Source of the DNA: Plasmodiophora brassicae
Lineage: Eukaryota; Endomyxa: Phytomyxea; Phytomyxea; Plasmodiophorida
Direction: 5' to 3'
DNA: 64,000 nucleotides
Assembly (NCBI GenBank): GCA_036867785.1
Contig: CP145409.1
Coordinates: 1,488,001 to 1,552,000 of the forward strand
In this document: piece by piece, positions 34,101-45,338 of the stretch
How the letters are laid out: the number at the start of each line of letters is the position of its first letter
Position numbering within the stretch: the stretch's first letter is position 1
The notes under the pieces: model-generated
Database searches by the model: none
The model's input: only the letters and a program-made list of their open reading frames with translations
What the model was told of the DNA's origin: nothing
Made by a program: the position numbers and the translations under genes

Positions 34101-34590
34101 TATATCTCTAATGTTGTTTTAGCTCGTTTGACATGATTCCGTATCCGACATTCGGCAACATTCCCCGGTACGTTACCTGCAGAAGGACCGACGTACCCTT
34201 GGCGTTTCGGATAGCCCGCTGTTCCCAATCGAGCACGTCATACCGGCGCATGTGGTGTTGGTGCCTAGCGCTCTGCCAAGAGACCCACGTCGCAGATTGC
34301 GAGTCCCTATTCACCTGGTGTGCTTGCTTTCCAGAGCGAATACCACGGCTGCTGGCATGGTGACAACATCAAGACGTTGTTGAACGTATTGCTGCTCATG
34401 TGAACAATACCTGTCGTAATACACTGTTGGCCGTCGATGAACGAAGCGATGTCCTGCCGGACGTCTTGAGTGTATCTCCAATGTATGCATTTAGATATAT
34501 TTGTGATACAATAGAGTTATCCGTAAACCCCCTAAACTGACAGCGAGTCACAGTCTGTTCACCACCAGAATGGGTGCGCGGCCTCGTCAT
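31185..34590 (+). pseudogene. CACTA-like (Transposase_21) transposase relic, copy 1
   Basis: Scattered plus-strand frames match the CACTA transposase at 11.8-21.9 kb in order: TDEEMLERM (near 31,450), the PMH-like TLCTLHCLLLNTMQRIF (near 31,550), KAHDYIQWLGDFGVAVFHSVI (near 31,940), VHSLVHVPDIVEFFGPMSGF (near 32,250), DLRCWLHHRFVTKDWALV (near 33,580) and a C-terminal IPAHVVLVPSALPRD stretch (near 34,235). Several stops and frame changes plus the copia-B insertion (32,438-33,386) make it non-functional. No CACTG ends were found near it. It is another family member, clearly diverged from the first. Confidence 0.7.
32438..33386 (+). mobile_element. non-autonomous Copia (TRIM-like) copia-B, array copy 1
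   Basis: 949 bp: LTRs at 32,438-32,632 and 33,192-33,386 (195 bp each, one difference) and a 559-bp internal region without pol. A TGCAC target-site duplication flanks it (32,433-32,437 and 33,387-33,391). The primer site (GATTAACAGTCGTA) and the polypurine run (GGAGGGGGCG) are the same as in copia-A although the LTRs differ, so copia-A or a close relative may supply its enzymes. It is inserted in the CACTA-like relic. A 268-residue open frame crosses it but resembles no known protein. Confidence 0.9.
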
Positions 34591-34689
34591 GAGGTTCCAA
34601 ATATAGACTGGCGGGCAAACTTTGAAAGGCCTCTGGGACGGTCCCCCAAAAAGTTTTCAACTTCACTCTGAGTTGCAACAGTGGTCGTC

Positions 34690-35116
34690 ATGGACACGTC
34701 ATCGTCGTCTTCCAGCGAGAGCGAGGTCAGCGTTCAGGCGATTGCGGCACCAGTAGGCCATGGCCAGCCCGACCAGTCCGAATTCAAGCCGAAGGGAAAG
34801 AAGGTTCGCGATTTCGTGTCCACTGAGCACATCTCTGCGCTGGCTGACAGCTACTACTCGCACTTCGAGCATGACTGCGAGGGCCGCAAGAAGGCGGTGA
34901 CGCAAGTGATTCCAGGAGCGGGTTTGGAAACAGGTCAGGTTCACGATTTGGGCAACTCGTACTCCTGGTATTGATTTATGTTTCAAGCTCTACGCTGAGT
35001 ACCGACAAAAGTTCCCCCATTCGACGTTCTGCGAGGCGAACTTGAAGGTTCGCCCTCGCGACACGCTCCTGGAGCTCAAAACCGGTACCTCCAACATGGA
35101 AAACGTGCCGAAACGC
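34690..35116 (+). pseudogene. BED-like gene, 5' part, array copy 1
   Basis: The ATG at 34,690 begins a serine-rich stretch followed by RDFVSTEHISALADSYYSHF and HDCEGRKKAVTQ. A likely short intron ends at TTTATGTTTCAAG near 35,010; after it the frame reads LYAEYRQKFPHSTF and KTGTSNMENVPKRC, stopping at the copia-A LTR (35,117). The TSNMEN-PKRC pattern resembles the end of a BED-type zinc finger, as in hAT-related or transposon-derived proteins. Its 3' part may be the SHOCT-like tail at 56,492-56,839. Whether this was a host gene or a transposon gene cannot be decided. Confidence 0.45.
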
Positions 35117-35306
35117 TGTCGAACTCCATATCCAGCAGCACACTCGTGCAGCACACCGACGCTGCCACGCACTCCGCAAGTCTGGTGTCAGCGCCGCACG
35201 CGATGATGTAACGTGCACCGCGTCTCACGTCTACGACGTTGCCCGTCACACCCAATATCTTCGCTCTATATCCATCAATATATATCACTCTGATTTCGTC
35301 GTTTCA
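35117..35306 (+). repeat. copia-A 5' LTR, copy 2
   Basis: 190 bp; left flank GCCGAAACGC is BED-like gene sequence, unlike copy 1's Gypsy D flank. Primer site at 35,307-35,320. Confidence 0.92.
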
Positions 35307-35355
35307 GATTAACAGTCGTAACCGCGCTCTGGGCGTCTCGCTCGCGTCCAACGTC

Positions 35356-38300
35356 ATGGCCGATCGCGGTCGAACGGCGGAGTCAGATGTCCAAGATCTC
35401 GACGCGCAGCTCGCTGAGGCCGAGCGACAGGAGAAGATCGCGCGCATCGCATTCCTGCGACAGCAAACCGCATCGTACTCCTGCATCGCCACGACGCCGA
35501 CGACGCAGCCTCGCCCAACCATTGTGGACGGCGTAGTGCGTCCAGGTACAGATCGCGTGCCTCCGCCTCGGTTCGACGGCAAGCACGAATCGTTTGCCGC
35601 TTGGGCGCCCGCCGCCGCGTCTTGGTTTACCAACCGTGGATTCGCGGGAATTGTCGGCATCGACCTGGACGGATCGCCGACTCCGAGTATCCCCGACAAT
35701 GTGGACGCGGATCTGGAGGCAACTGCTCGGGAGATACTCTTGTTTCAGATGGTCGACAAGACCGTTCTGATCGGCTACAACTTGCTGTACGCCGGTACAT
35801 CGGCGCAATGCTGGCGCGCTCTCTTCCGCATGCTGCGATCCTGCACGTTTTCGTCTGTCATTCGTGCTTCTAAAGATTTGTTCAGTGTTCGACAGCAAGC
35901 CGGTGAATCGGTCGCCTTGTACGCGGCTCGTCTGCAAGCCGTTGCCCAACGTTTCCGTACAACAGTCCCGAACGACATGCTTCACATGACGGATTCCTTC
36001 CTGGCTGTCCTGATGGCTGGCAACGCCTCGTCAGAATTGGACACGGCCGCATCCAACCTGCACAGTCGTGGACTCGAACCGCGGCCTACCGTCACTGAGG
36101 TCGTGTCCACGCTCACATCAGAAGAGCAGCGCATTCAAGAGGCTCATGCTGACCGGGAGATATCGTTCGCAACGGCGAACCGTGCAAGCGCCACCGCACA
36201 CCCGATCAAGGCTCCCGAACGCGATGGACTGTGCGTCCTACATACGACCTCGAGGAAGCCGCACACGAATGGCAACTGTTTCCTACAGCGCTCGTTGTGG
36301 CGGACGACATCGAATACATCGTCGCAACCTGATCAGTACGTCCCGGTTCGCGCCATGTCTGCACGTCACCCCGCCGTAGACAACAGTTTCGTCGGCCTGC
36401 TCGATTCTGGATGTTCCACCACAATGACGCCCCTGCGTGAGCATCTCGGCGCTTACCGACATGTCGCCGGACCGACGGTTGAACTTGCAGACCTGTCTCA
36501 TACGACCACTTCCGGATGTGGCGTGACGTCATTGGGCGCTGATCAGTCCCAAATGGCGCCTATCGATTCGCTGCACGTCCCACGACTCGGCCAAGCGCTC
36601 GTCTCCGTTGGACAGATCACCCGATCCGGGCACAAGATCGTCTTCGATGGGCCCAACGCGACCATCTATTCCAAGGACCACTGGACGTCCCCTGTCGGGA
36701 CCCCGCTAGCGGTCAGCACGCGAGCAGCCAATAATCTCTACAGGATCGCCCTGCGTGCTCCCGCTGCCCCATCGTTAACTGAAATTTATTCATCGGCTGC
36801 GCCCAGCGTGTCCTGCCGCGCCGCCACAGTCGCCTCCGCATCGCCCGCCCTTTGGCACGCGCGCGTTGGACATCTCGGCTACGTCAATCTGCGTCTCCTG
36901 CAGCGCCGCTGTCGGGGAATGGCCGTCGATCAGCCCATTCCCAAGCTTCAGGATCGATGTCCATTGGAGGCCTGTCTTCTCACCAAAGGCAAGCGCTCAT
37001 CATTCCCTCCCAGTACGTCCCGAGCACGTCGCGTTGGCGATCTCGTCCATAGTGACCTCTCCGGGCGGTGGCCTGTCGTCGGTATTGGCGGTTTCGAGTA
37101 TTACCAGACCATGCTGGATGATTCAACGCGCTACCTGACCGTCTACCTGCTCCGTCGGAAATCGGACGCCCTCGATGTCATCAAGCACTACGATGCACGT
37201 CTCCGCAACCAGGAGGGACGTGGCATTTCCGACTTCCAAACAGACGGCGGGGGCGAGTTTAATTCCAAGGCATGCGTTACGTTCTACAATGAGTCCGGCA
37301 TCCTTCATCGCAAGTCGGTTCCGTATACGCCCGAGCAGAACGGCCGAGCCGAAATTGTCAACTACAGCCTGTGCTGTATCGAAGGCGCTATCCGGTGTCA
37401 CGCGCGTATGCCCGATTTCACCTGGCCCTGGTCGCTCTCGTATTCTGCCGTCCTCTACAATGTCCATCCTCGATCCGTCCTTCCGGGACGTCGCTCATCG
37501 TTCCAGGCGGCTCGCTTCGCTAAACGTGATGTATCTTCCCTGCGCGTCTACGGCTGCGACGCGTACGCCATGCGCCCTCACCCCTCTTCGAAGAAGCCGA
37601 CCAAACTGGATCATCGTCGCGTTCGCGCTGTATTCATCGGCTTTACGCCAGGGATGAAGGCATGGCGCTTCTATGACGTCGAACGAGGTGACACATTCGA
37701 GAGCACGACGGCCGAATTCCTGGAAACGTCGTTCACCTTCGGCTTCGGGCGGTCGAACTCTGGTCTCGAGTCTTCACAGGCCGCGCCCGTACTCGCCGCC
37801 AGTTCCCCGTCCACCGTTGCCGTTCTTACATCATCACCCGCTGCTGCCGACGCCGTTATCCCACCGCTACCATCAGCATCCCCCGTTCCGGTGTCATCCA
37901 TTGTCGTGTCGTCTCCGTCATCTGATCGTCTTCAACCATCTGCGCATACCCATCATGCTCCCCTGCCTGATCTCGCCGGCCACGTCGGTCATTCTAATAA
38001 CGACGCTGCTGTCGACGCTGATAACCACGACGGCAACCGCGCATCCAGCATCGTTGATGCCGACGTTAAGGACCATCAGGAGGCCGGCAACGACGCTGGT
38101 GCTGATTCCCCTGCTGACATGGATATTGACGCCGCTCAGCCGTCCGCCAACGATGGTGTTGATTCTCCTGCTGACATGGATGTTGCGGCTGATGCCGCCA
38201 ACGATGGTGATGACTCTCCTGCTGACATGGATATTGCGGCTGATGTCGTCGCCGACGACGATGTTCTGGACATGCCGCATCCTCGTCGATCTACACGTCA

Positions 38301-40329
38301 TCGTCAACCACCGGGCGAATGGTGGAAGGGTCCCGCGAAGGCAAACCGGTCCTCCACCCGGTGGGCGTCAACGGTGGACGCCTGGTTCCAGCACCCAGTG
38401 CTGACAGCCCCAATTCAACGTCCGCCACGCCCATCGCGCCGCCAGATTCACCACTGGCTACAGGTCGAAGAACGCCGGCTCATCCGCGAGGCCATCCGCT
38501 CCCATCGACCGGCCGCTCGTCGTGGCATTGTCTCCGCCTGCCGCGTTAAGATACAGGCGCCAATCGACCCAGCAGCTCTACCACGACCCGATCTCTCGAG
38601 TCTGAAAGCGATCGATGTTCCTGTTCCTAATACGATGGCCGAGGCCCTCTGATCGTCGTTCGCCGGCCACTGGTGGGACGCTGCCCTCACCCAGATGGCA
38701 ACGCTGGACTCCAAGGACACGTTCGGCCCGCTCATCGACCTGCCGAAAGGTAAGATCGCTGTTGGCGCCAAGTGGGTGTTCCGGGTCAAGTCTTCGCTCA
38801 GTGGCGACGGTGGCATCCGTAAGTTCAGCGCTCGTCTCTGCGCTCAAGGGTTCAGACAGCGCCCCGGCATCGACTTCGACGACACCTTCGCGCCGACCGC
38901 CCGTGCCACCGCGTTCCTCGTGATTCTAGCGCTCGAAGCTCAGCACAACCTGCATCTTCGACAGGTCGACTGGGTAGCCGCATATCTGAACGCCGACATG
39001 CTCCACGATGTCTACATCCGCCAGCCGGACGGCTTTACTGACCACCATGTCCCGTATCGAGTTCGTCAACTCAAGAAGGCTCTTTATGGTACAAAACAAG
39101 GCGCCGAACGTTGGTACAAGACGCTCCGCGATATGCTGCTCTCGCTCGGTTTCGAAACGATCATCACGGACCCGTGCGTCTTCAGGTACAACCGCGATGG
39201 CAAGTTCATTGTCATGTCTGTGCACACCGACGACGGCCTGCTGGCGTACAACGACGTCGTGTTCGCAGAATCGCTTCTCGTCCAGCTCTCTGCCATGGCC
39301 GAGATCACTGATCAAGGTGAACCATCGACATTACTCGGCATGCGGATCCGACGCGACCCTGGCACAGGCGCCATCACACTCGATCAAGCTGAGTACATTG
39401 AGAAGGTACTCGACGACTTCAACATGTCCAATTGTCATCCGGTCGACACGCCGCACCAACCCGGCGTTCATCTGACCAAGTCGATGAGTCCCCAATCGGA
39501 CATCGAACGGGACGAAATGACGAACAAACCATACCTGAAGCTCATCGGATGTCTGACATGGCTCGCCCATCGCTGCCGTCCCGACATCGCGTACATAACG
39601 AACGTGCTCGCCCAGTTCTCGTCAAACCCCGGCATCTCTCACTGGCGCGCGGGCCAACGTGTTCTGAAGTACCTCGCGGGTACGACGACGCGCGGCATTC
39701 GTTACGAGCGTAAACCGCAGGATCTCTTGCTCGCATACGCCGATGCTGACTGGGCCTCCGATCCGGATACACGCCGGTCCCGTTCCGGCCATGTCATTCT
39801 GATGGCCGGCGGCCCCGTTCATTGGCAGTCACGACGCCAGGACCTAGGCGCCGTTAAGGTCAGTTTATCATCAACGCATGCCGAGATTAAATCGTTGTGC
39901 GCCGTTTCCCGGCAGCTTGCCTGGATCCGAACGTTCCTGGACGAGATAGGCTTCCCGCGTCCCGGTCCGACGATCGTGTACGAGGATAACCAAGGCGAGA
40001 AGGCCTGGTCCGGATATCGTCGGATGGACGATCGCACGAAAGATATCGAGGTGCAGTTTCATTACACCCGCGAGGCTGTCGAGGCCGGTCTGGTTGTGGT
40101 TCATAAGTGCCCGTCCGCCGAGATGGCCGCCGATTACCTGACGAAGCCCGCTCTCAGCACTTCGTTTCACGCGAACCTTATCCTGGCGGACATCACCGAC
40201 ACCAGTCCCAGGACGTGTGCTGCTGGAGGGGGCGTGTCGAACTCCATATCCAGCAGCACACTCGTGCAGCACACCGACGCTGCCACGCACTCCGCAAGTC
40301 TGGTGTCAGCGCCGCCCGCGATGATGTAA
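35356..40329 (+). pseudogene. copia-A gag-pol coding region, copy 2 (about one break)
   Basis: Open frames are identical in sequence to those of copy 1, 9,983 bp downstream. Domains: gag, protease near 36,400, integrase near 37,030-37,370, reverse transcriptase from about 38,740 and RNase H near 39,730-40,100. Confidence 0.88.
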
Positions 40330-40424
40330 CGTGCACCGCGTCTCACGTCTACGACGTTGCCCGTCACACCCAATATCTTCGCTCTATATCCATCAATATA
40401 TATCACTCTGATTTCGTCGTTTCA
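40235..40424 (+). repeat. copia-A 3' LTR, copy 2
   Basis: 190 bp, same as the copy-1 3' LTR; right flank begins TCCCGTAGC as in copies 1 and 3. Confidence 0.92.
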
Positions 40425-41167
40425 TCCCGTAGCTGGCCGCGTTCTGACTCCACTTTCTGCCTCTTGGAGTTGCCGAGGTACGGCACTAGCAGCGTTGGTT
40501 CACGAGGAACGGGGTCTTTGCGTCTGAAACACTCGACGGTTGCACCATCTTTCCGGGTATAGGCGTGGCCACTCCATCGCGATCCCTGGCCTGAGACGGA
40601 TTCATCTAGGGGAGTCTCACTGTCTCCTAATTCCAAGTACGGGCCACGGCCACCGTTAACGGTGGCCCGTCCTTGGAATTAGGAGGTTGCCATTCACTTC
40701 AAGCTGGCGGTCCGGTACAGGCTCGATGGCGGTTTCACGATCGGCAGGGCCGTGGATGGACGACGGTTGCGCGTCAGCGGCGCCATGTCACTTGGGTGAT
40801 TTGGACTGAGCACCCCACCAAGTCCCCGCAATTCGTGGCGGACTCCGCTCGGCTTTACTCTAGGGCCTGCTTCATATAAGGCGGGGTGATGAGGTTTTTG
40901 GCCGCCTCAGGTCGACCGGTTAAAAATGACGATTCTCCAGTGTGCCTTGTGCGGCCACCGGATCCGTCGTCGTCATTGGGCACGCGATGACTTCGGTGAG
41001 TCACGGCTCTATGGCTTGTGGTCGTGAGCCGCGTAGCCAGGATTTCGGCAACGGACATGCGACGTACACCAGGCCCTTGCCGCCACCTCAATCCTCTGAA
41101 CGCCACGTCCGCCGCCGTCTGTTGTCGTCGAGTTCGGACAGCCCCTGCTCGTCTGAGGCCATCAGCC
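40425..41167. other. spacer between copia-A and the CACTA-like relic, copy 2
   Basis: Same content as 30,442-31,184, including the palindrome at 40,624-40,686; no recognised gene. Confidence 0.5.
40624..40686. repeat. palindrome, copy 2
   Basis: Identical to the palindrome at 30,641-30,703. Confidence 0.8.
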
Positions 41168-44100
41168 ATGCCCAATCACACCTATGGCCACCAGCAGGCG
41201 ATATACATGGGGCACAACCTCTACAAAGAAAGTTGGACACAGTTTCCAGATGATGACCCTGTCGGACGAAAGTGCGAGTCGTGGTTCAAAGAGTGTCTGA
41301 AGAGACGATCACCAGACGTTGGTCGACGTTTCGGCGAGGTCATCCAAGGTACTTTTGAAATCGAATCGAGGCGGCAATTAGGCGCTAACTACGCTTCTGG
41401 CGAATGGTCTGTAGGGACCAAATTAAAACAGACGAAGAGATGCTCGAACGTATGAAAACAGGCGACCTTCGCCCCGATCCGTATTCAGGCACTTTGCCTT
41501 ACAAGTTCGGGAACGCCACTCAGTTCACGCTTTGTACTCTACATTGTTTGTTGCTCAACACGATGCAGCGAATCTTCGACATGGTAGGTTGCCCTGCCGA
41601 TAAGAAGGACATGAATATCGAGCCGGTACCATGCCGTGATGGATGAATATCATAGTGGGCTGATCATTCATTGCCAATGCATATTGAAGTCGCGTGCGGT
41701 CGTCCAATGACAAACCCGGAAGGAAGGTACCCGTTGAAGTTTCGAGCGCCGAAAAGTCGAACAAGAAAATGTCAGCTACAGCGACGATTGTTGAATCCGT
41801 CCTGGGTAAAATCCGTTGGTGTACAGGTATGTCCGTAGAGTCTTCACAGTTACGTGACCTGAATATCTTCGTCATAGGGAACGGCGATAAACCCAGGAAT
41901 TGCTTTCATCGTCGGTCGTGGAAGGCGCATGATTACATCCAATGGCTCGGGGACTTTGGCGTCGCTGTGTTTCATTCTGTGATCCATCGCTTCCTCGACA
42001 GCAAGGCTACAAGACAATGGTGGAACGCGATGTTCGAATTCCTGCAGGCAGCCAACGAAATACTTTCAAAGTTTTCACGTCAAGACCTCCCGGCGATTAG
42101 TCTGCGATTTCGTCAGTCACTGGCGAAACTAGAGATGCTGTCTCATATCCTGCTGATAACGATTTCGGTATGATGCATGTGCCGTTGACTTGTTCCATCT
42201 TTCTGCTAAGTATCGTGAATTTAAGGTCCATTCCCTGGTTCATGTTCCGGATATCGTCGAGTTCTTTGGCCCGATGTCCGGATTCGTGTGGACGTTTCCA
42301 TTGAAAGATGGATGAAACTTATGTATGCACATCGACACGGGGTCAATCTGCCAACATCGTTGCCAACTATCAGCTGTTGTCAGCTGCCGTCAGGCTCAGG
42401 TAAGTGCACGTCACGTGCACTGTCGAGGACCATGTCCTACCACCGGCACACGATGACGCTGTGACTGTGCGCGGCTGTGTCACGTCCACAAAAGAGGCTC
42501 CGCCACCGTCGCCGTTGCCGGTAACGGCTTTGGCAAGCCCTGTTACACTGCGTTACGTCGCCATCGTCTCGCGCCGATGTCAGTGGAATAAATCACTTCG
42601 TTATCGTCTTCATCAGATTAACAGTCGTACGCGTTCTACGCGCTTCGAGGCGGCGAGCCCGCCGGCGCCCCGCGCGCCGGTGCCATCCAGTGCCAGTCCC
42701 GCGTCACTGTGTCTCTGCCCTGACCCTGCTTCTGCACAACGCGCCACGAACGCCCACTCCAGTCGCGCCACGCGCCAGAGAGCCGAGGCAGATCGCGCAA
42801 GCAAGGCAGGCCGTCATTACGGGAATCCAGAACCAGTACCGGAACGTAAGCGCCAGGCGTACGCCGGTCGTACGGGCCTCAATCGCTTGCCTCAACCTCT
42901 TCTCGATATAACGTTGTCCGCCGGCGCCTTCGGCGTCGGTGTCGTCCCGAGCCAGGTCCTCCTCTCTGTGTCGTCATTGACGACTTTGCCCCAGCATATC
43001 GCGCCACACCTGTCAGCTCTAGCTACGCCACGATCCGTCTCGTGTCGCGTCAACAAGCCAAGACATACGAGCACGAGCAAGGTCGTGTTGTACATGATCC
43101 AGAGTCGAAGGTCCAGCCGGGACACGTCCGTTCGACCGCCTTCCGCATGCAACCGCGTGCCGTTGGAGGGGGCGTGTCGAGGACCATGTCCTACCACCGG
43201 CACACGATGACGGTGTGACTGTGCGCGGCTGTGTCACGTCCACAAAAGAGGCTCCGCCACCGTCGCCGTTGCCGGTAACGGCTTTGGCAAGCCCTGTTAC
43301 ACTGCGTTACGTCGCCATCGTCTCGCGCCGATGTCAGTGGAATAAATCACTTCGTTATCGTCTTCATCATGCACTACAGTGATCGTACTCTTATGTTCAC
43401 GTGCTGCGGTTTAGGTGCGACTACAGTGCTGAATATGCTTGCAACAAGGGCGGTCCCTTGCTGTTTGGACAGTCTCTGTATTTGCGAATGGATCCGGCTG
43501 CCAACGACATGGTGTGGTGGAATTCGTCGACGGTTCACGAAAGCGGAGCGCATCTCTGACGATCTTCGGTGCTGGCTCCACCATCGCTTTGTAACGAAGG
43601 ATTGGGCGTTGGTCAACGATCATCCTTGGGTGATGCACTACCTCGAAGCACGCGAGTCGTTTGCCGATGCAGCCAACGCCTCAATCAGCAACTACAACGA
43701 AATTTCCCGTGCACTGGGCCAGTTCGATACGTTCTGTCGTGGCCGTTTCGGGACCCACCTGGTTCACGATGAGGCCACCGTTTACCAGAACGTCACGTCC
43801 AGATGGGTATGTGAATCAGACCCACATAGCATAGTTATTCTCTGACATTATGTTGAACTCACAGGCATGTGACCTGGAAAGCTCGAAACGAGAACACAAC
43901 CACTGACAATTACGTCGCGGTTGCAGATCCTTAGGGGAACATGTACCTTGGCGACATTGACCGACTGTTGCGCATCGAAATGCCACGTGTTGTCGATGAA
44001 ACCCATCTATCCCTGACACCGTTGACGCTGGATTTATTTCAATGCACAAGGTTGGCGCGTATTTAATTCGTGTGTTCGACCTGTATATCTCTAATGTTGT

Positions 44101-44573
44101 TTTAGCTCGTTTGACATGATTCCGTATCCGACATTCGGCAACATTCCCCGGTACGTTACCTGCAGAAGGACCGACGTACCCTTGGCGTTTCGGATAGCCC
44201 GCTGTTCCCAATCGAGCACGTCATACCGGCGCATGTGGTGTTGGTGCCTAGCGCTCTGCCAAGAGACCCACGTCGCAGATTGCGAGTCCCTATTCACCTG
44301 GTGTGCTTGCTTTCCAGAGCGAATACCACGGCTGCTGGCATGGTGACAACATCAAGACGTTGTTGAACGTATTGCTGCTCATGTGAACAATACCTGTCGT
44401 AATACACTGTTGGCCGTCGATGAACGAAGCGATGTGCTGCCGGACGTCTTGAGTGTATCTCCAATGTATGCATTTAGATATATTTGTGATACAATAGAGT
44501 TATCCGTAAACCCCCTAAACTGACAGCGAGTCACAGTCTGTTCACCACCAGAATGGGTGCGCGGCCTCGTCAT
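41168..44573 (+). pseudogene. CACTA-like transposase relic, copy 2
   Basis: Same as the relic at 31,185-34,590 except for one base (G at 44,436 where the other copies have C). Contains copia-B at 42,421-43,369. Confidence 0.7.
42421..43369 (+). mobile_element. copia-B (TRIM-like), array copy 2
   Basis: Passenger copy of the 949-bp element; LTRs 42,421-42,615 and 43,175-43,369, with the same TGCAC duplication. It was multiplied with the array, not by a new insertion. Confidence 0.9.
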
Positions 44574-44672
44574 GAGGTTCCAAATATAGACTGGCGGGCA
44601 AACTTTGAAAGGCCTCTGGGACGGTCCCCCAAAAAGTTTTCAACTTCACTCTGAGTTGCAACAGTGGTCGTC

Positions 44673-45099
44673 ATGGACACGTCATCGTCGTCTTCCAGCG
44701 AGAGCGAGGTCAGCGTTCAGGCGATTGCGGCACCAGTAGGCCATGGCCAGCCCGACCAGTCCGAATTCAAGCCGAAGGGAAAGAAGGTTCGCGATTTCGT
44801 GTCCACTGAGCACATCTCTGCGCTGGCTGACAGCTACTACTCGCACTTCGAGCATGACTGCGAGGGCCGCAAGAAGGCGGTGACGCAAGTGATTCCAGGA
44901 GCGGGTTTGGAAACAGGTCAGGTTCACGATTTGGGCAACTCGTACTCCTGGTATTGATTTATGTTTCAAGCTCTACGCTGAGTACCGACAAAAGTTCCCC
45001 CATTCGACGTTCTGCGAGGCGAACTTGAAGGTTCGCCCTCGCGACACGCTCCTGGAGCTCAAAACCGGTACCTCCAACATGGAAAACGTGCCGAAACGC
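44673..45099 (+). pseudogene. BED-like gene, 5' part, array copy 2
   Basis: Identical to 34,690-35,116; ends at the copia-A LTR of copy 3. Confidence 0.45.
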
Positions 45100-45289
45100 T
45101 GTCGAACTCCATATCCAGCAGCACACTCGTGCAGCACACCGACGCTGCCACGCACTCCGCAAGTCTGGTGTCAGCGCCGCACGCGATGATGTAACGTGCA
45201 CCGCGTCTCACGTCTACGACGTTGCCCGTCACACCCAATATCTTCGCTCTATATCCATCAATATATATCACTCTGATTTCGTCGTTTCA
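45100..45289 (+). repeat. copia-A 5' LTR, copy 3
   Basis: 190 bp with the copy-4 type bases (T at 45,166, A at 45,181); primer site at 45,290-45,303. Confidence 0.92.
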
Positions 45290-45338
45290 GATTAACAGTC
45301 GTAACCGCGCTCTGGGCGTCTCGCTCGCGTCCAACGTC

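Larger units (their letters stand above)
35117..40424 (+). mobile_element. copia-A, array copy 2
   Basis: Same structure as copy 1 with LTRs at 35,117-35,306 and 40,235-40,424. The 5' LTR carries T at 35,183 and A at 35,198 (the copy-4 type), whereas its internal part and 3' LTR are of the copy-1 type, so it looks like a hybrid of the two parental elements. About one coding break; very young. Confidence 0.92.
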